Origin: Trichosporon coremiiforme | Lineage: Eukaryota > Basidiomycota > Tremellomycetes > Trichosporonales > Trichosporonaceae | Length of the DNA stretch: 64,000 bases | Assembly (NCBI GenBank): GCA_039545355.1 | Contig: BCJJ01000001.1 | Coordinates: forward strand, 1,114,570-1,178,569 | Reading direction: 5' to 3' | Shown here: piece after piece, positions 12,778 through 23,147 of the stretch | Layout: every line of letters begins with the position of its first letter | How positions within the stretch are numbered: the first letter of the stretch is position 1 | Notes under the pieces: model-generated | Seen by the model: the letters and a program-made list of their open reading frames with translations, nothing else | What the model was told of the DNA's origin: nothing | The model's database searches: none | Program-made: the position numbers and the translations under genes

Positions 12778-13968
12778 CCTCACCCCGAGCGGCGACGCAC
12801 GCGCTCGAGCAATGTTGTTGTGTAACCCTGCATGTTATACCCAGACTTCCAACCATGTACACAATTGAGATATGATAATGCGTGACCTGTATATCTGAAT
12901 GAAGTTTGATCTGGTGAGGACAGATGGGGCGCGCTGATCCGTGGCTGCGACGGGGCCGGAGAGGACCATGGGATGGATGGCTTCGAGATGAGGGCCGAGG
13001 GTACTCGGAGCCTGTGACAGTTGTCAGTAGTGAGTTTAGGTGATGCGGAATTGTGGAACAAGGCTGGGCTTGAAGGAGTGGTGCGTGGTGTCAGGAACGG
13101 GGTGTGCCGCCATGAGTCATGAAGAGTGAGTGCGTGTTTGGAGGAGAGGCAGCCTGAGTGGGACCTGAGAACCTGAGCCAGCTCGGCCTAAGCGAGTGAG
13201 TGACCGTGATGCAAAGAGCCCGGGCTGGGTGGTCAATCGTGCGGTTCCCGATAATCTGGGAGTATGCATCGTCTGCGTCGGCGCAGTCGGCGGCCAACAG
13301 TTGTGTTTCGGCGTCGAGTGTGCTCAAGGTGTAGTTGAGAACAAAGTCGGTTCATTCATTTTGATAACGTCATGTTAGTCGGGGTGCTAGGGGGAACGCA
13401 GTCGCTGTGATCAGGGGCCGGAGCCAAGTTTAGAGTATGCTTTCAAAGCCGGCAGGGACAGCAGGAAGGACAGAGGGACCAGAGGGACGAGAGGGGGAAT
13501 GAGAGGGACGGCGGGGCAGATCGACTTTTGATCATCGCAGAGCCCAGTGGATAATTCAGATCTCGGCCACGGGTAGCCTCTGCCTCTGCACAGCTTAGCT
13601 TACACTCAGCAAGCGGCAAACGGTGCCGGACGTCCATCTCCATCGAACGGCCATCAAAGCCGCGCTGATTATCGTCCCTTCATCTCTTACCCATACCGAC
13701 TCTGTCTTCCCGGTCCCACTCGACATCTCTCCCTCCACCATCGTCACCTTCATCGACTGCGACGTATCTGCGTGCGGGCTTGCGTCACTACACTTTGGGT
13801 CTGCATCCGAGAGCCGACTGCTAGCCCTCACCCTTCCTCTCAAGTCCGCGCTGCACACCGCACACTGCACACCGCCGTCGAAACGAGACACACCGCGAGC
13901 AAAACATACAGCCGACAGCCTGCCCACAACGCGAATGCCGACGTGAACCGACCACAACCGACGACACC
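12778..13968. other. Intergenic, promoter of the Zn2Cys6 regulator
   Basis: 1.19 kb without a supportable gene. A purine-rich stretch with repeated GAGGGAC units lies at about 13468-13512. The 13670-13960 part is pyrimidine-rich and is probably promoter or leader. No other structure was seen. Confidence 0.5.
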
Positions 13969-16900
13969 ATGCCCGACCCTCCGCCGCCGCCGTTACCCCC
14001 GCCGACGGCACGGCTGCCGCCGCTACAGCAACAACATCCGCAACAGCCGCTCGCGCCTATCTCGACGTTGACTGCCCCTCCGCCGGGCCCGCCGCCGCCA
14101 ACCAGCGCCGCAAGCGGAGCGAGTAACAGCCCAGGAACGAGCAAGCCACCGGGATACACGCCCGTTCGACGGACGAGGCTCGGATGCCTGACGTGCAGAC
14201 AGAGAAGGGTGAGACTTCCCTCCTTCCTCTCCTCTCCTCTCAGCCTCTCAGCTCGCTCGACCTTGCCACTCCGATCTCCATCCTACTCTTGCATAGAGTT
14301 CGCAAGGTCTGAGACCGCGAGGGGGACGGCAAGGAGCCCGGCGCGGTCCGATCGAGTGTCAGCAACCTATCCTTCGATCAGCTAAGACGTCTGTGAACAT
14401 GACTAACACCCAGGTCAAATGCGACGAGTCCAAGCCGGTGTGCAAGGCGTGCCGCCGCCTGGAGCGCGAGTGCCATTGGCAGGATCTGCGCGCGACAGCC
14501 GCGCCGCGGCTTCCCCGTCGGCCGAACGCGACGGCGTGTGAGGCCTGCCGTGCAAGAAAGGTGAGTAGCTCTTCTCTTTCCCAGATCGCCTCGATCGACG
14601 CCGTGCGTGACCTCAGCTGGACAGGTGGACTGCGGGTGCCTCTCAGGTGGTCCACATGCTCTCCTCTCTTCTCTCCGAACCTAGCGACGGCTAGCCCTTT
14701 GCTCTCCCAAGCCGAACATGAAATGAGAGGGGGCACCTGGACCGGTCGGCTTCCTCTGCCCGATCGCGCTCGCGGTTGTGTGGCCCCGGCAGCCCCAGGA
14801 ACTCCCCTAGCGCGAGGCGGCCGGCACGTCCGATGGTGTGGCCGCTTGTCGGTCCGTGCGAGCGCGGGGACGACGAGAAGAGAACGTATGCTCGGCAGGC
14901 TGGAAGCAAGCAGGCAGGGAAATGGCCTCAGTGGCGAGATACGCATTCCGCGTCGATCTGTCTTCTGAGACTTCGGACTCGCGTCACACTCATACACTTC
15001 GTGTTCTCTCGCTGCAGGTTGCAACGAGAGCCGGCTGGCGAGGCGCGGGCCTGTCTCACTAGCCCACTGCCCGCACTGACTGCCCACCTGTCGCACCTGA
15101 TGTCTTCGAGACCCCCGCGGCCTCGTTGCACACGATCACCCCTCACTGGCGCTCGCGATGGCGACTCAGGTAGTAACAGAGAAGTCGGCGATCGCGACCT
15201 TTTGGCCAGAAGATATACTGACGGCAGCTCCGATGCGAGGGTGACCGGAGGCAAGGCTCCTGCGTGCGCTGCCAGCAACAGGCGATCAAGTGCGAGTGGG
15301 CAGAGGAGGATCCGCATCCGCCCGCGAAGCGCCCGAGCTCCTCGCACTCGCACACCAGCGGCGCCAGTTCGGTCCCGGCAAAGCTCAGCACCGCGCTCGC
15401 CGATACCGAGATGCTGATCGACCGATACTTTGACACCGTGCACCGTGAGCTAACCGAATGCGCAGCTGTAGCTGACAGCAGACTTTGGGTTCCTCACCTT
15501 CGTGCACCCGCTCCGCTTCAAGAAGCTCCTGTCTAAGGGGAAGGCGCCGAAGGAGCTTACGATGGCCATGGTCGCGAACGTGCTCCGATTCGGGTGCAAC
15601 CCGACCCCGGCGAACCTCGCCAAGTCGGACTCGCTCATCGACGGCATCGTCGAAAGTCTCGTGCCCCGCGTCATGCAGGGGTTCGGCGTGATTCAGCTCA
15701 TGGCGCTGATCCTGACGGCGCACTGTGAGACACAGCGGAACAACTTTACGTCGTCGTGGCTCATTATTGCGCTGTCCGTGAGGTGAGTTTGCAAAACTGT
15801 GCTAAAAACTGACATCAGGATGATGCAGATGATGTCACTGCAGAAGTTTGACCAGACGCTGCAGGCGGGCGTCGAGGAGACGCCGTTGTCCCCGCTGCTG
15901 TCATGCGAGGCGCTGAGGCGCGTCGCATGGGCCGTGTTCTACCTTGACGCCGTTATCGACGGCGGGCGCTTCGGCGACCACTTGACGGATATTACGTCGT
16001 TCCGAATCCAGCTTCCGTGTCACGAGGACGCGTTCCTCGCAAACGAGAATCTGCGCACTGAGCCTTTGTGGCCCGCGCCGTCGGCGCGCAACCCGCACTC
16101 GCTCGGCATCTCGGCGTTCGTACTGAAGGCGTCGGTGTTGCGGCGCCGCGCGCTGCACTGTGCCTACCGCGTGTCGCAGAAGGAGGACCCGGTGCACGTA
16201 CTGCAGGCCGACATTGACGCGGCCGGCGACGAGGTCGCCGCCTTCATCGACTCGCTCCCCGAGCGCTATGTCTACTCCGAGGACAACATGTACATGCACC
16301 GCAAGCGTTTGCCGGCGTACGTCATCCTGCATCTGCTCCGGCACAATCTGTACGTCATTCTCGGCCGCGCGAAACTGCTCCTGCATGAGATGGACCCGCT
16401 GCGCTACAAGGACCTCGACAAGCAGGCGCGGTACCAGCGCATTCAGCACGCGCTACCTGTTGCTGCGATCCTCAACGAGGCGCTCAAATACGATCCGGTG
16501 TTCGACACGCATGCGGGTGTGCACGCGTACGTCACTTTAGAGAGTAAGTGCTGAGTTTGGCATGCCGTCGAAGCTGACCCCAGTCATCCTCTTCGAGCCA
16601 CGGCGCCTGGCATCCCACGACGCAGGAATCGACCCCAAGTCGCCCGAGTTCGCGCGTTGCATCCCGCCCCTGCTCCGCGTGATCCGGGACCTCGGGCGCC
16701 GCTCGGCGATGATGAAGACGATGCACATCGAGGCGGTGCACCGTCTGCTGCGCTGCGACTGGCTCCCGCTACTCGAGCCGTACGACCTCGAAACGTTTAG
16801 CACCGAGTACCAGCCCGTCGGCCAGGACGAGGCCGAGTACGACTTCCGTGACTTCCGCTTCGCTAAGCTGGAGCGGGCCAGGCGATACAGCCAGCCGAAC

Positions 16901-17653
16901 CAGGCGCTCAGCAGCGAGGCGCTGCTCGAGTTCCGCGACCGCGAGAACGACGAAGAGATCGTCGGTGGCGATATCCGCGGCGTGAGCGATGTAAGGAGCA
17001 GGCCAGAGGGGCGGATCAGCGACCTCCGTGGCAGCGACCGCGACCGCGGGGACCGGTACGAGCGCGACCACTTCGACCGCGGGCGGTTCGAGCGTGGCTA
17101 CGAGCGCGATCCTCATATGGACCGGCCTGAACGGCTCGAGCGCCCTGACCCTCGCCATCCCCGTGACAGGATGGAGCGATACGACCGACTCGGCGACCTC
17201 CGCGACTCGCGTGACCCTCATGATCCCCGAGACCACCCCGAGATGCGGGGGATGGATCCGCGCGATCGCGCTCCGCCCAACTCGCATGGCGGACTCACGC
17301 GCCCGTCCCCACCCCCGCCGCCACCCCCCGACCCCATCCCAGCAGGGATGAGCTACCTCCCCCTCCCGCCCGCGGTGCCCGTCTCCCAGCCTGCAGGTGG
17401 GGACGCGCACCCGTGGCTCGCGCTCTTCGATCCGACCGCAGGTCAACAGGGGCTTGACGACCTGTCCTGGATGTTCTCCCTCGGCGCTGTCGGCGTGAAC
17501 GCGGCAGGGCCGGGACCCGCAGCTCCCCCAGCGCCAGTCAGCGTCGACCCCGTCGGAGGGGGCATGGGCTTTCCAGTCAACGGGGGCCCGGTGACGGGCC
17601 CGCCTGGACCACCTGGCCCTCCCACAACAGAGTTCTGGAAGCAGGTCATGTAG
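13969..17653 (+). CDS. Transcription factor with two Zn2Cys6 clusters
   Basis: Nuclear DNA-binding regulator, 899 aa. Six exons: 13969-14208, 14414-14560, 15228-15444, 15482-15782, 15819-16543, 16584-17653. After a Pro-rich N-terminus come two complete binuclear clusters: cysteines 73, 76, 83, 90, 93, 100 (CLTCRQRRVKC...CKAC...C) and 122, 125, 132, 141, 144, 151 (CEACRARKLRC...CVRC...C). Each is interrupted by a phase-0 intron at the same place, four residues after the second Cys. The middle (about residues 190-590) matches the helical fungal-specific transcription-factor region. The C-terminal third carries an Arg/Asp-rich low-complexity tract and then Pro/Gly-rich sequence. Intron 2 (14561-15227) is 667 nt, far longer than usual here. 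Most fungal regulators have one cluster. Targets are unknown. Confidence 0.9.
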
Positions 17654-17869
17654 AGCGTGCCTGCGACTATGCCGACGATGGGGAAAATGTGAATGGACAC
17701 TTACATTATGCACGACGAGATGCACGAAGATCTGTTGTATACTCTGTATTAAGGATGCATCTACTCTCTACAACTGCCGCAACGACGTCGCTTCGTCGCG
17801 CGACCTCGCCTCTCCGAGTGGTGAAATGACAAAGAGGTCGTCGCCTCAGCCCTACGGACTTCGGCTGGC
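17654..17869. terminator. Convergent 3' region, Zn2Cys6 regulator and UGO1
   Basis: 216 bp between convergent stop codons, where both transcripts must end. No clear polyadenylation motif was identified. Confidence 0.4.
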
Positions 17870-19654
17870 TCAGAACTCTTTCCATCCCTGCTCGACACCT
17901 CCACCTCCAAGCCCCATGGTCACCAACCCCAGCCCAAAGACAGACACATGCGTGGCAACAGCCATCCCGAGGCCGCGGTACAGTTGTCCCACACCAGCGA
18001 GCACGCCTCCCTCGTCCTGTTCCTGCATGATGCGTTTCCTCGGTCGCGCCGTCTCCTCAGTCACAATGCGGTAGATACACTCGACGATTCCGACGTATGG
18101 CCTATCGCGCGTCGCGACGACGCTCTTGATGGTCCTTCCCTTGCCACGGGGCTGGATCTGGAGACGCTTGCGCACCGTCTCGATGGGCAGGAGGATGAGG
18201 AGCGAGCCGAGGTTCAGGCCCAGGTCGAGGGCGGAGTACGCGATGGGGGAGAGGTCGGGGGAGACGCGCATGTATCGCTCGATAATTAGGGGGATGGCGG
18301 CAGTGAGCGCGGGGCGGAGAGTCACCTCGAGGAGGGCGGGGAGGAGAACATTCGACGCGGTCCAGAGACCGAGCAGACCACCCTCGTCTCGCACCGCGTC
18401 CCTCAACAGCGCGATGGAGCTCTTCGTCGTAGGATGCGAGCCCGGCTGCACGATTAGCCGCGTGCGGATCAGCTCGATCGGGGAGAGAATGAGCCCCGTT
18501 ATGGCCGACGAGGCGACCTGGAGCGCGAACGGAAGACCCGGGTTGGGGAGGGCGGTAAGGGGGAAGTCGAGGGAGAGCGGCGGCGCGCCGGGGATCCAGC
18601 ACAGGACTGCGTGGATGTACGGCTGCAGCACTGTCGTGAGGCATCCGTGGGCGGTCGTGAGGAGCGTGCCCTTCCACAATCCCGGGAGACCCTCCGAGGG
18701 CGTGGCCCGGATCCGCCGGATCATGCCCCACACGCCGTTACTCCGCGAGACGTCCGGGTCGTCCTTCAGTTGCCAGGACGGCTGCGAGTCGCGGAGGTAG
18801 CCATCTTTCGAGTGCGACTTGGGCGGCGGGGGCGGGACGAAAGTCGAGGACGGGGCTTCGAGCCGGTCGCTGAAGTAGAGCTCGGCTTCGTCGGGATTGT
18901 TGACCGAGTCGTCCTCCACTGGAGGAGGGACGGAGGGAGGGTCCTCGAGGGAACGGTACTTCCGGCGGGGACGGTATTCGACCTGATGTCAGCTGAATCG
19001 TCGTGGCCGTAGCTGATCGCCGTGTCCGCTTGGCTGGCGTGCCTTCGGCCGCCGCACACGAATGCATCTCGGCGTCGGCGTGGCGAGTCCGCCACTTGCA
19101 CCGACGCCGCACGTCACACGGACAGGCGTCCGCTGTGACACTCGCGCCGCCACGAAGGCGACTAGAGGACGCGTCACGTCGCCGTCGCGCGACTAGCGGG
19201 CCGGAAATTGACTCGGGAATCATCGGCGACCGGACACCGAGCTGGCCCCACAGCTGAGCGGAATCACTGCGCGCACTCACCTGTAGGAGCGTCTTTCCGA
19301 CCTCGAACGGCATGCCGAGGGCGGCGACGAATAACTGCGCACCGATGAGCTGCACGCCGCCCGGCAGACCCAGGTCATCGTCGTCCGCGTCGTCGGGACC
19401 GAACGGCGACGGTGCGGGCAGGTGCGGCGGCGGCTGCGGCGCCGACGCGTTGGGGGGCTGCACCGTCGGCGGGAGAAAGACCCATTCTTCCGGCGGCGGG
19501 GCTGCTGTCAGCGTCTGTTACTACGCGGAGGATAGTGAGCGCGCGTGAAGAGGTAGTGGTGGTCTTGTGGGGTGTGGCGTTAGGGTTGTGGGGACGTCGC
19601 TCGACACGCACTGTACAGGCCTCGGACGGAGGCGGGGCGTCCCGCGGAACTCAT
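17870..19654 (-). CDS. UGO1: Mitochondrial outer-membrane fusion factor Ugo1
   Basis: Ugo1 links the outer-membrane fusion GTPase Fzo1 to the inner-membrane Mgm1 during mitochondrial fusion. Three exons on the minus strand: 19654-19612, 19504-19281 and 18982-17870, giving 459 aa. The first exon is 43 nt; the 298-nt second intron splits LLQ from VEYRPRRKYRS, the Ugo1 signature preceding an acidic linker. The EEWVFLPPT start and PFEVGKTLLQ are also family features. The C-terminal half is a degenerate mitochondrial-carrier fold with PIELIRTRL and PIETVRKRL in place of full P-x-D/E-x-x-R/K motifs. It is transcribed divergently from GEM1 with 631 bp between start codons. It converges with the upstream regulator, 216 bp between stops. 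Confidence 0.9.
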
Positions 19655-20285
19655 GGCGGCAGCAACGGGCGGGAGTCTGTCGATGGACTAGGACGGCAAG
19701 CTGGCGAGGAGCGGGAGCAAGAGCTGGTGAACAAGAGATAAGAAGTGGAGTGCGCGATTATGAAAACGCAAGTTGGAATTGTGGACCGAGGAGGAGATGA
19801 CGCTGCAGACCCGGCGTAAGCGGTCAACGGCCTGTAGGCGGCATGTTGTTTTTGCCGCCGCGCGTCTTGCATACGGGGCGTGTCCAATGAGCGTTCGGAT
19901 TTGCTTCCACCAGCGGACCGTCCGACCACAGACGAGTGCACCGTACGGTAGGCGTAGGCGTAGGCGCAGGCGTAGGCTCAGGCTCACTCCTGCGTAGTAG
20001 TAGTCTCTGACCAACTAGTCCCAAGTCGATGCCGGCCGGTCCACAAGTCGTTTCCACTATCTGACTGAACTCTCCGTTCGACGGCATCGCTCTCTCCTGC
20101 ACACCCACACACAACCGTCCCGACAGCGACTCCGCATCACACACGCCCAAGGCCCCACGCCGCACCCCAGCCCAGCCACGGGTCACCACCTACCCAGCTG
20201 AGCCGACAGCTTTTTCGACACACCCACTCACCACCTCCACCCGCTCCGCTTCTGAGAGAATCAGAGACGCTTCCGAGCGATAGCG
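19655..20285. promoter_or_regulatory. Shared divergent promoter region of UGO1 and GEM1
   Basis: 631 bp between two divergent start codons. Contains a degenerate hexamer repeat (GTAGGC-like, six units) at 19948-19983 and a C-rich stretch leading to GEM1. No gene was seen. Shared regulation is inference from geometry. Confidence 0.5.
19948..19983 (+). repeat. Hexamer tandem repeat, GTAGGC-like, six units
   Basis: Six head-to-tail hexamers: GTAGGC three times, GCAGGC, GTAGGC, TCAGGC. It lies in the UGO1/GEM1 intergenic region and is not coding in any model. Confidence 0.85.
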
Positions 20286-22884
20286 ATGCCGCGCCGCGAC
20301 CTCGTGCGCATCGTCCTCGTCGGCGACGGTGTGTACTTCTCTTCAGGCGTAGACTGACAGTCCAGACGGCGTCGGCAAGAGTTCGATCATCACTAGTCTC
20401 ATCAAGGAATCCTTTGTCACCAATGTGCGTACCACAGCTTTAGGTTCGCGAGTCACCTCGAGCCGGCCGGCACGATGTCGGACGCTTCGGACCAGACGGA
20501 TATGGCTCTCACCTCCCGAGGCTACCGCAGCGTACGGCATGCATGGTGACGGACGTGCTGCCGCACGGCTCGCACTCCTCCCTGGCTCCCTGGCCAGGTT
20601 AGGTCGCCGCGCGGGCCTCCTCTGTCACCCTGCGCGGTCTCGTCTTCCTTCGCTCGCATAATTGGTCATACTGACGATCCCAGGTCCAGCCCATCGTCCC
20701 CGAGGTCACGATCCCGCCGGAAGTCACCCCGGAGAATATCACCACAAGCATTGTTGACACAAGCTGTGAGTGGAGGTCATTCAATGTCGCTGATAGCAGC
20801 CGAACCGCGGTCACGGCAGCACCTGCTGAGCCAGCTTGGGCGCGCGCATGTCATCTGCCTCGTGTACTCGATCTCGGACCCGTCTAGCTTCGACCGCGTC
20901 GCCGAGTACTGGCTCCCATTGTTCAGAAAGGAGGGCATCAATGTGGGTCCACTCTAATTTGCCCATCGGAAAGATGCGCGCAGCACGGCTCGAGGCTTTT
21001 CGTGGCTAGCGCCATCGAGTCGCGGCGCGTGTACCGCGGGCAGCACCACTGTGAGCATGGCTGACAGCAACACAGGTCCCCGTCATCCTCGTCGGAAACA
21101 AGATCGACCTCCGCGGTGGCGAAGTCACGAATCAGGCGCTCGAGGAGGAGGTTGCGCCAATCATGCGCGAGTTTAAGGTGAGCAAACAAGCCACTCGAGA
21201 ATTCCGCAGAGTCCGCTGCTGACACCACCCGCAGGAGGTTGAGACCGTCGTCGAATGCAGTGCGCGTTTACCGCTCAACGTCTCTGAGGTGTTCTACTTT
21301 GCGCAGAAGGCGGTGCTCCACCCGACCGCGCCGCTGTACGACTCACGGGAGCACATCCTGAAGCCGAAGTGTCTCGAGGCGCTGAAGCGCATCTTCAAGA
21401 TTTCCGATGTTGATAAGGACGGCCTGCTGAACGCCGCCGAGCTGAACCAGTTCCAGCAGAAGTGCTTCTCGACCCCACTGCAGACGCAAGAGCTTGAGGG
21501 TATCCTGAATTTGGTGCGGTCATATGACCCGGCCTCGGTCCAGCCGTTACCGAACACACCGATGGCGCAAATGTACGAGAGCGGCGTGCTGGGATGGTCG
21601 CAGACGGCGCAGGACGGATGGCCGCAGATCTCGACGCCGCAGGGCCAGCTGTCGCCGTCCGCCGAGGGATTGACAGAGCTCGGGTTCCTTTACCTGCACA
21701 CAATCTTCATCCAGCAGGGACGGATGGAGACGACGTGGACGGTCCTGCGGCAATTCGGATACGGCGAGTCGCTCGACCTGCGGGAGGACTTCCTGTCGCC
21801 GCGGTTCGACGTACCGTACGACTGCAGTGTGGAGCTGAGCCCGCTCGGCAACCAGTTCCTGACCGACATCTTCGAGGCGTACGATAAGGACAATGACGGC
21901 GCGCTCTCGCAGTCCGAACTCGACGACCTCTTCTCCACCTCGCCCGGCAACCCGTGGCTGTCCCAGGGCTTCCCGCACACGACGATCACGGACGACCTCG
22001 GTCGCGTCACGCTCCAGGGCTGGCTCGCGCAGTGGTCCATGATGACGCTGCTCGACCCGAAGCTGACGCTCAACTACATGGCGTACCTTGGTTTTTCGTC
22101 CTCGCCGGCGTCAGACATGCCGCTTGTTGCGAGCGTGAAAGTCACACGGCCGCGCAAGGCGGACCGGCGCGCGAAGAAGGTCACGCGCAACGTGTTCTTG
22201 TGCTACGTCCTTGGCGCGACTGGGTCGGGCAAGACGTCTTTGCTGCGGTCATTCGTGCACAAGCCGATCAGCGGGGACGACCGGTCGTACGAGCCTACGA
22301 CAAAGGTGCTTTCGGTGGTCAACTCGGTCGAGATCGACGGGCAGGAGAAGTACCTAGTGCTGCAAGAGTTTGGGTCCAAGTACGAGTCCGAGATGCTCAT
22401 CAACAAGAAGAAGCTCGAGCTCGCCGACATTCTGCTCTACATCCACGACTCGAGCGACACTAACTCGTTCTCGTACATCTCCAACCTGCGGCAGCAGTAC
22501 AGCCTCGACCACATCCCGAGTCTGTTCATCGCGACGAAGAGCGATCTCGACCTGGCCCAGCAGAGGCACGAGGTCCAGCCCGACGTGTACTGCCGGCGAC
22601 TCGGCCTCCCCGCCCCGCTGGCAGTCAGCGCCGTCTCGGGCCCGCTGCCCAACCTCTGGGTCGCGATCACGCGAGTGGGACTGAACCCGACGTCGTACAT
22701 CCCCCGCGGCCCGAGAAGCGACTCTCCCGCGAAACGCGTCGCTGTATACACCCTCACAGCATCCAGTATCATGGCCATGGCGGCCATCTGGATGCGATAC
22801 CAGGGCTACACATTTCGCGGCGTCTGGGGCTGGGTCGTGAGGAACACGGGTCTACTGCTGGGCTGGACCGCGCGGGAGAAGTGA
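20286..22884 (+). CDS. GEM1: Mitochondrial Rho GTPase Miro/Gem1
   Basis: Outer-membrane, calcium-binding GTPase controlling mitochondrial shape, inheritance and ER-mitochondria contacts. Six exons: 20286-20328, 20366-20424, 20684-20765, 20800-20942, 21076-21177, 21235-22884; 692 aa against about 660 in yeast. The first GTPase has a P-loop GDDGVGKSS (residues 13-21) and the GNKID guanine motif. EF-hands begin near residues 201 (DVDKDGLLNAAEL) and 360 (DKDNDGALSQSEL), both with good calcium-loop acidic positions. The second GTPase has GATGSGKTS near residue 470 and TKSDLD. A C-terminal hydrophobic anchor (SIMAMAAIWM) is followed by a short tail. Exon phases are consistent throughout. Confidence 0.96.
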
Positions 22885-23147
22885 GCGAGGCTGTCGCAGG
22901 CAGCCGGGCCACACTCACTATTGGCAGCCCAAAGAGGCAGCCTGGCCGCCCACGACGTCGGCCAGCCCAAAAAGCAAACACCATGGGATTACAGGAGTCA
23001 CACATTAATGAAAACTACGCCAGCACACCAACCATCACTACTATTTCTTCAGATTCCATGCACTGCATACCATTTCACCTCGTCTCTATACTCTGTCTAC
23101 ACTCGAACCATTACTGATTAACTCTTGCTGCAACTGATGTCGCGCGA

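Noticed and set aside
13468..13512. GAGGGAC purine repeat as a possible regulatory or triplex element
   Set aside because: Irregular and short, with no partner or conservation information. Left as a note in the intergenic entry.
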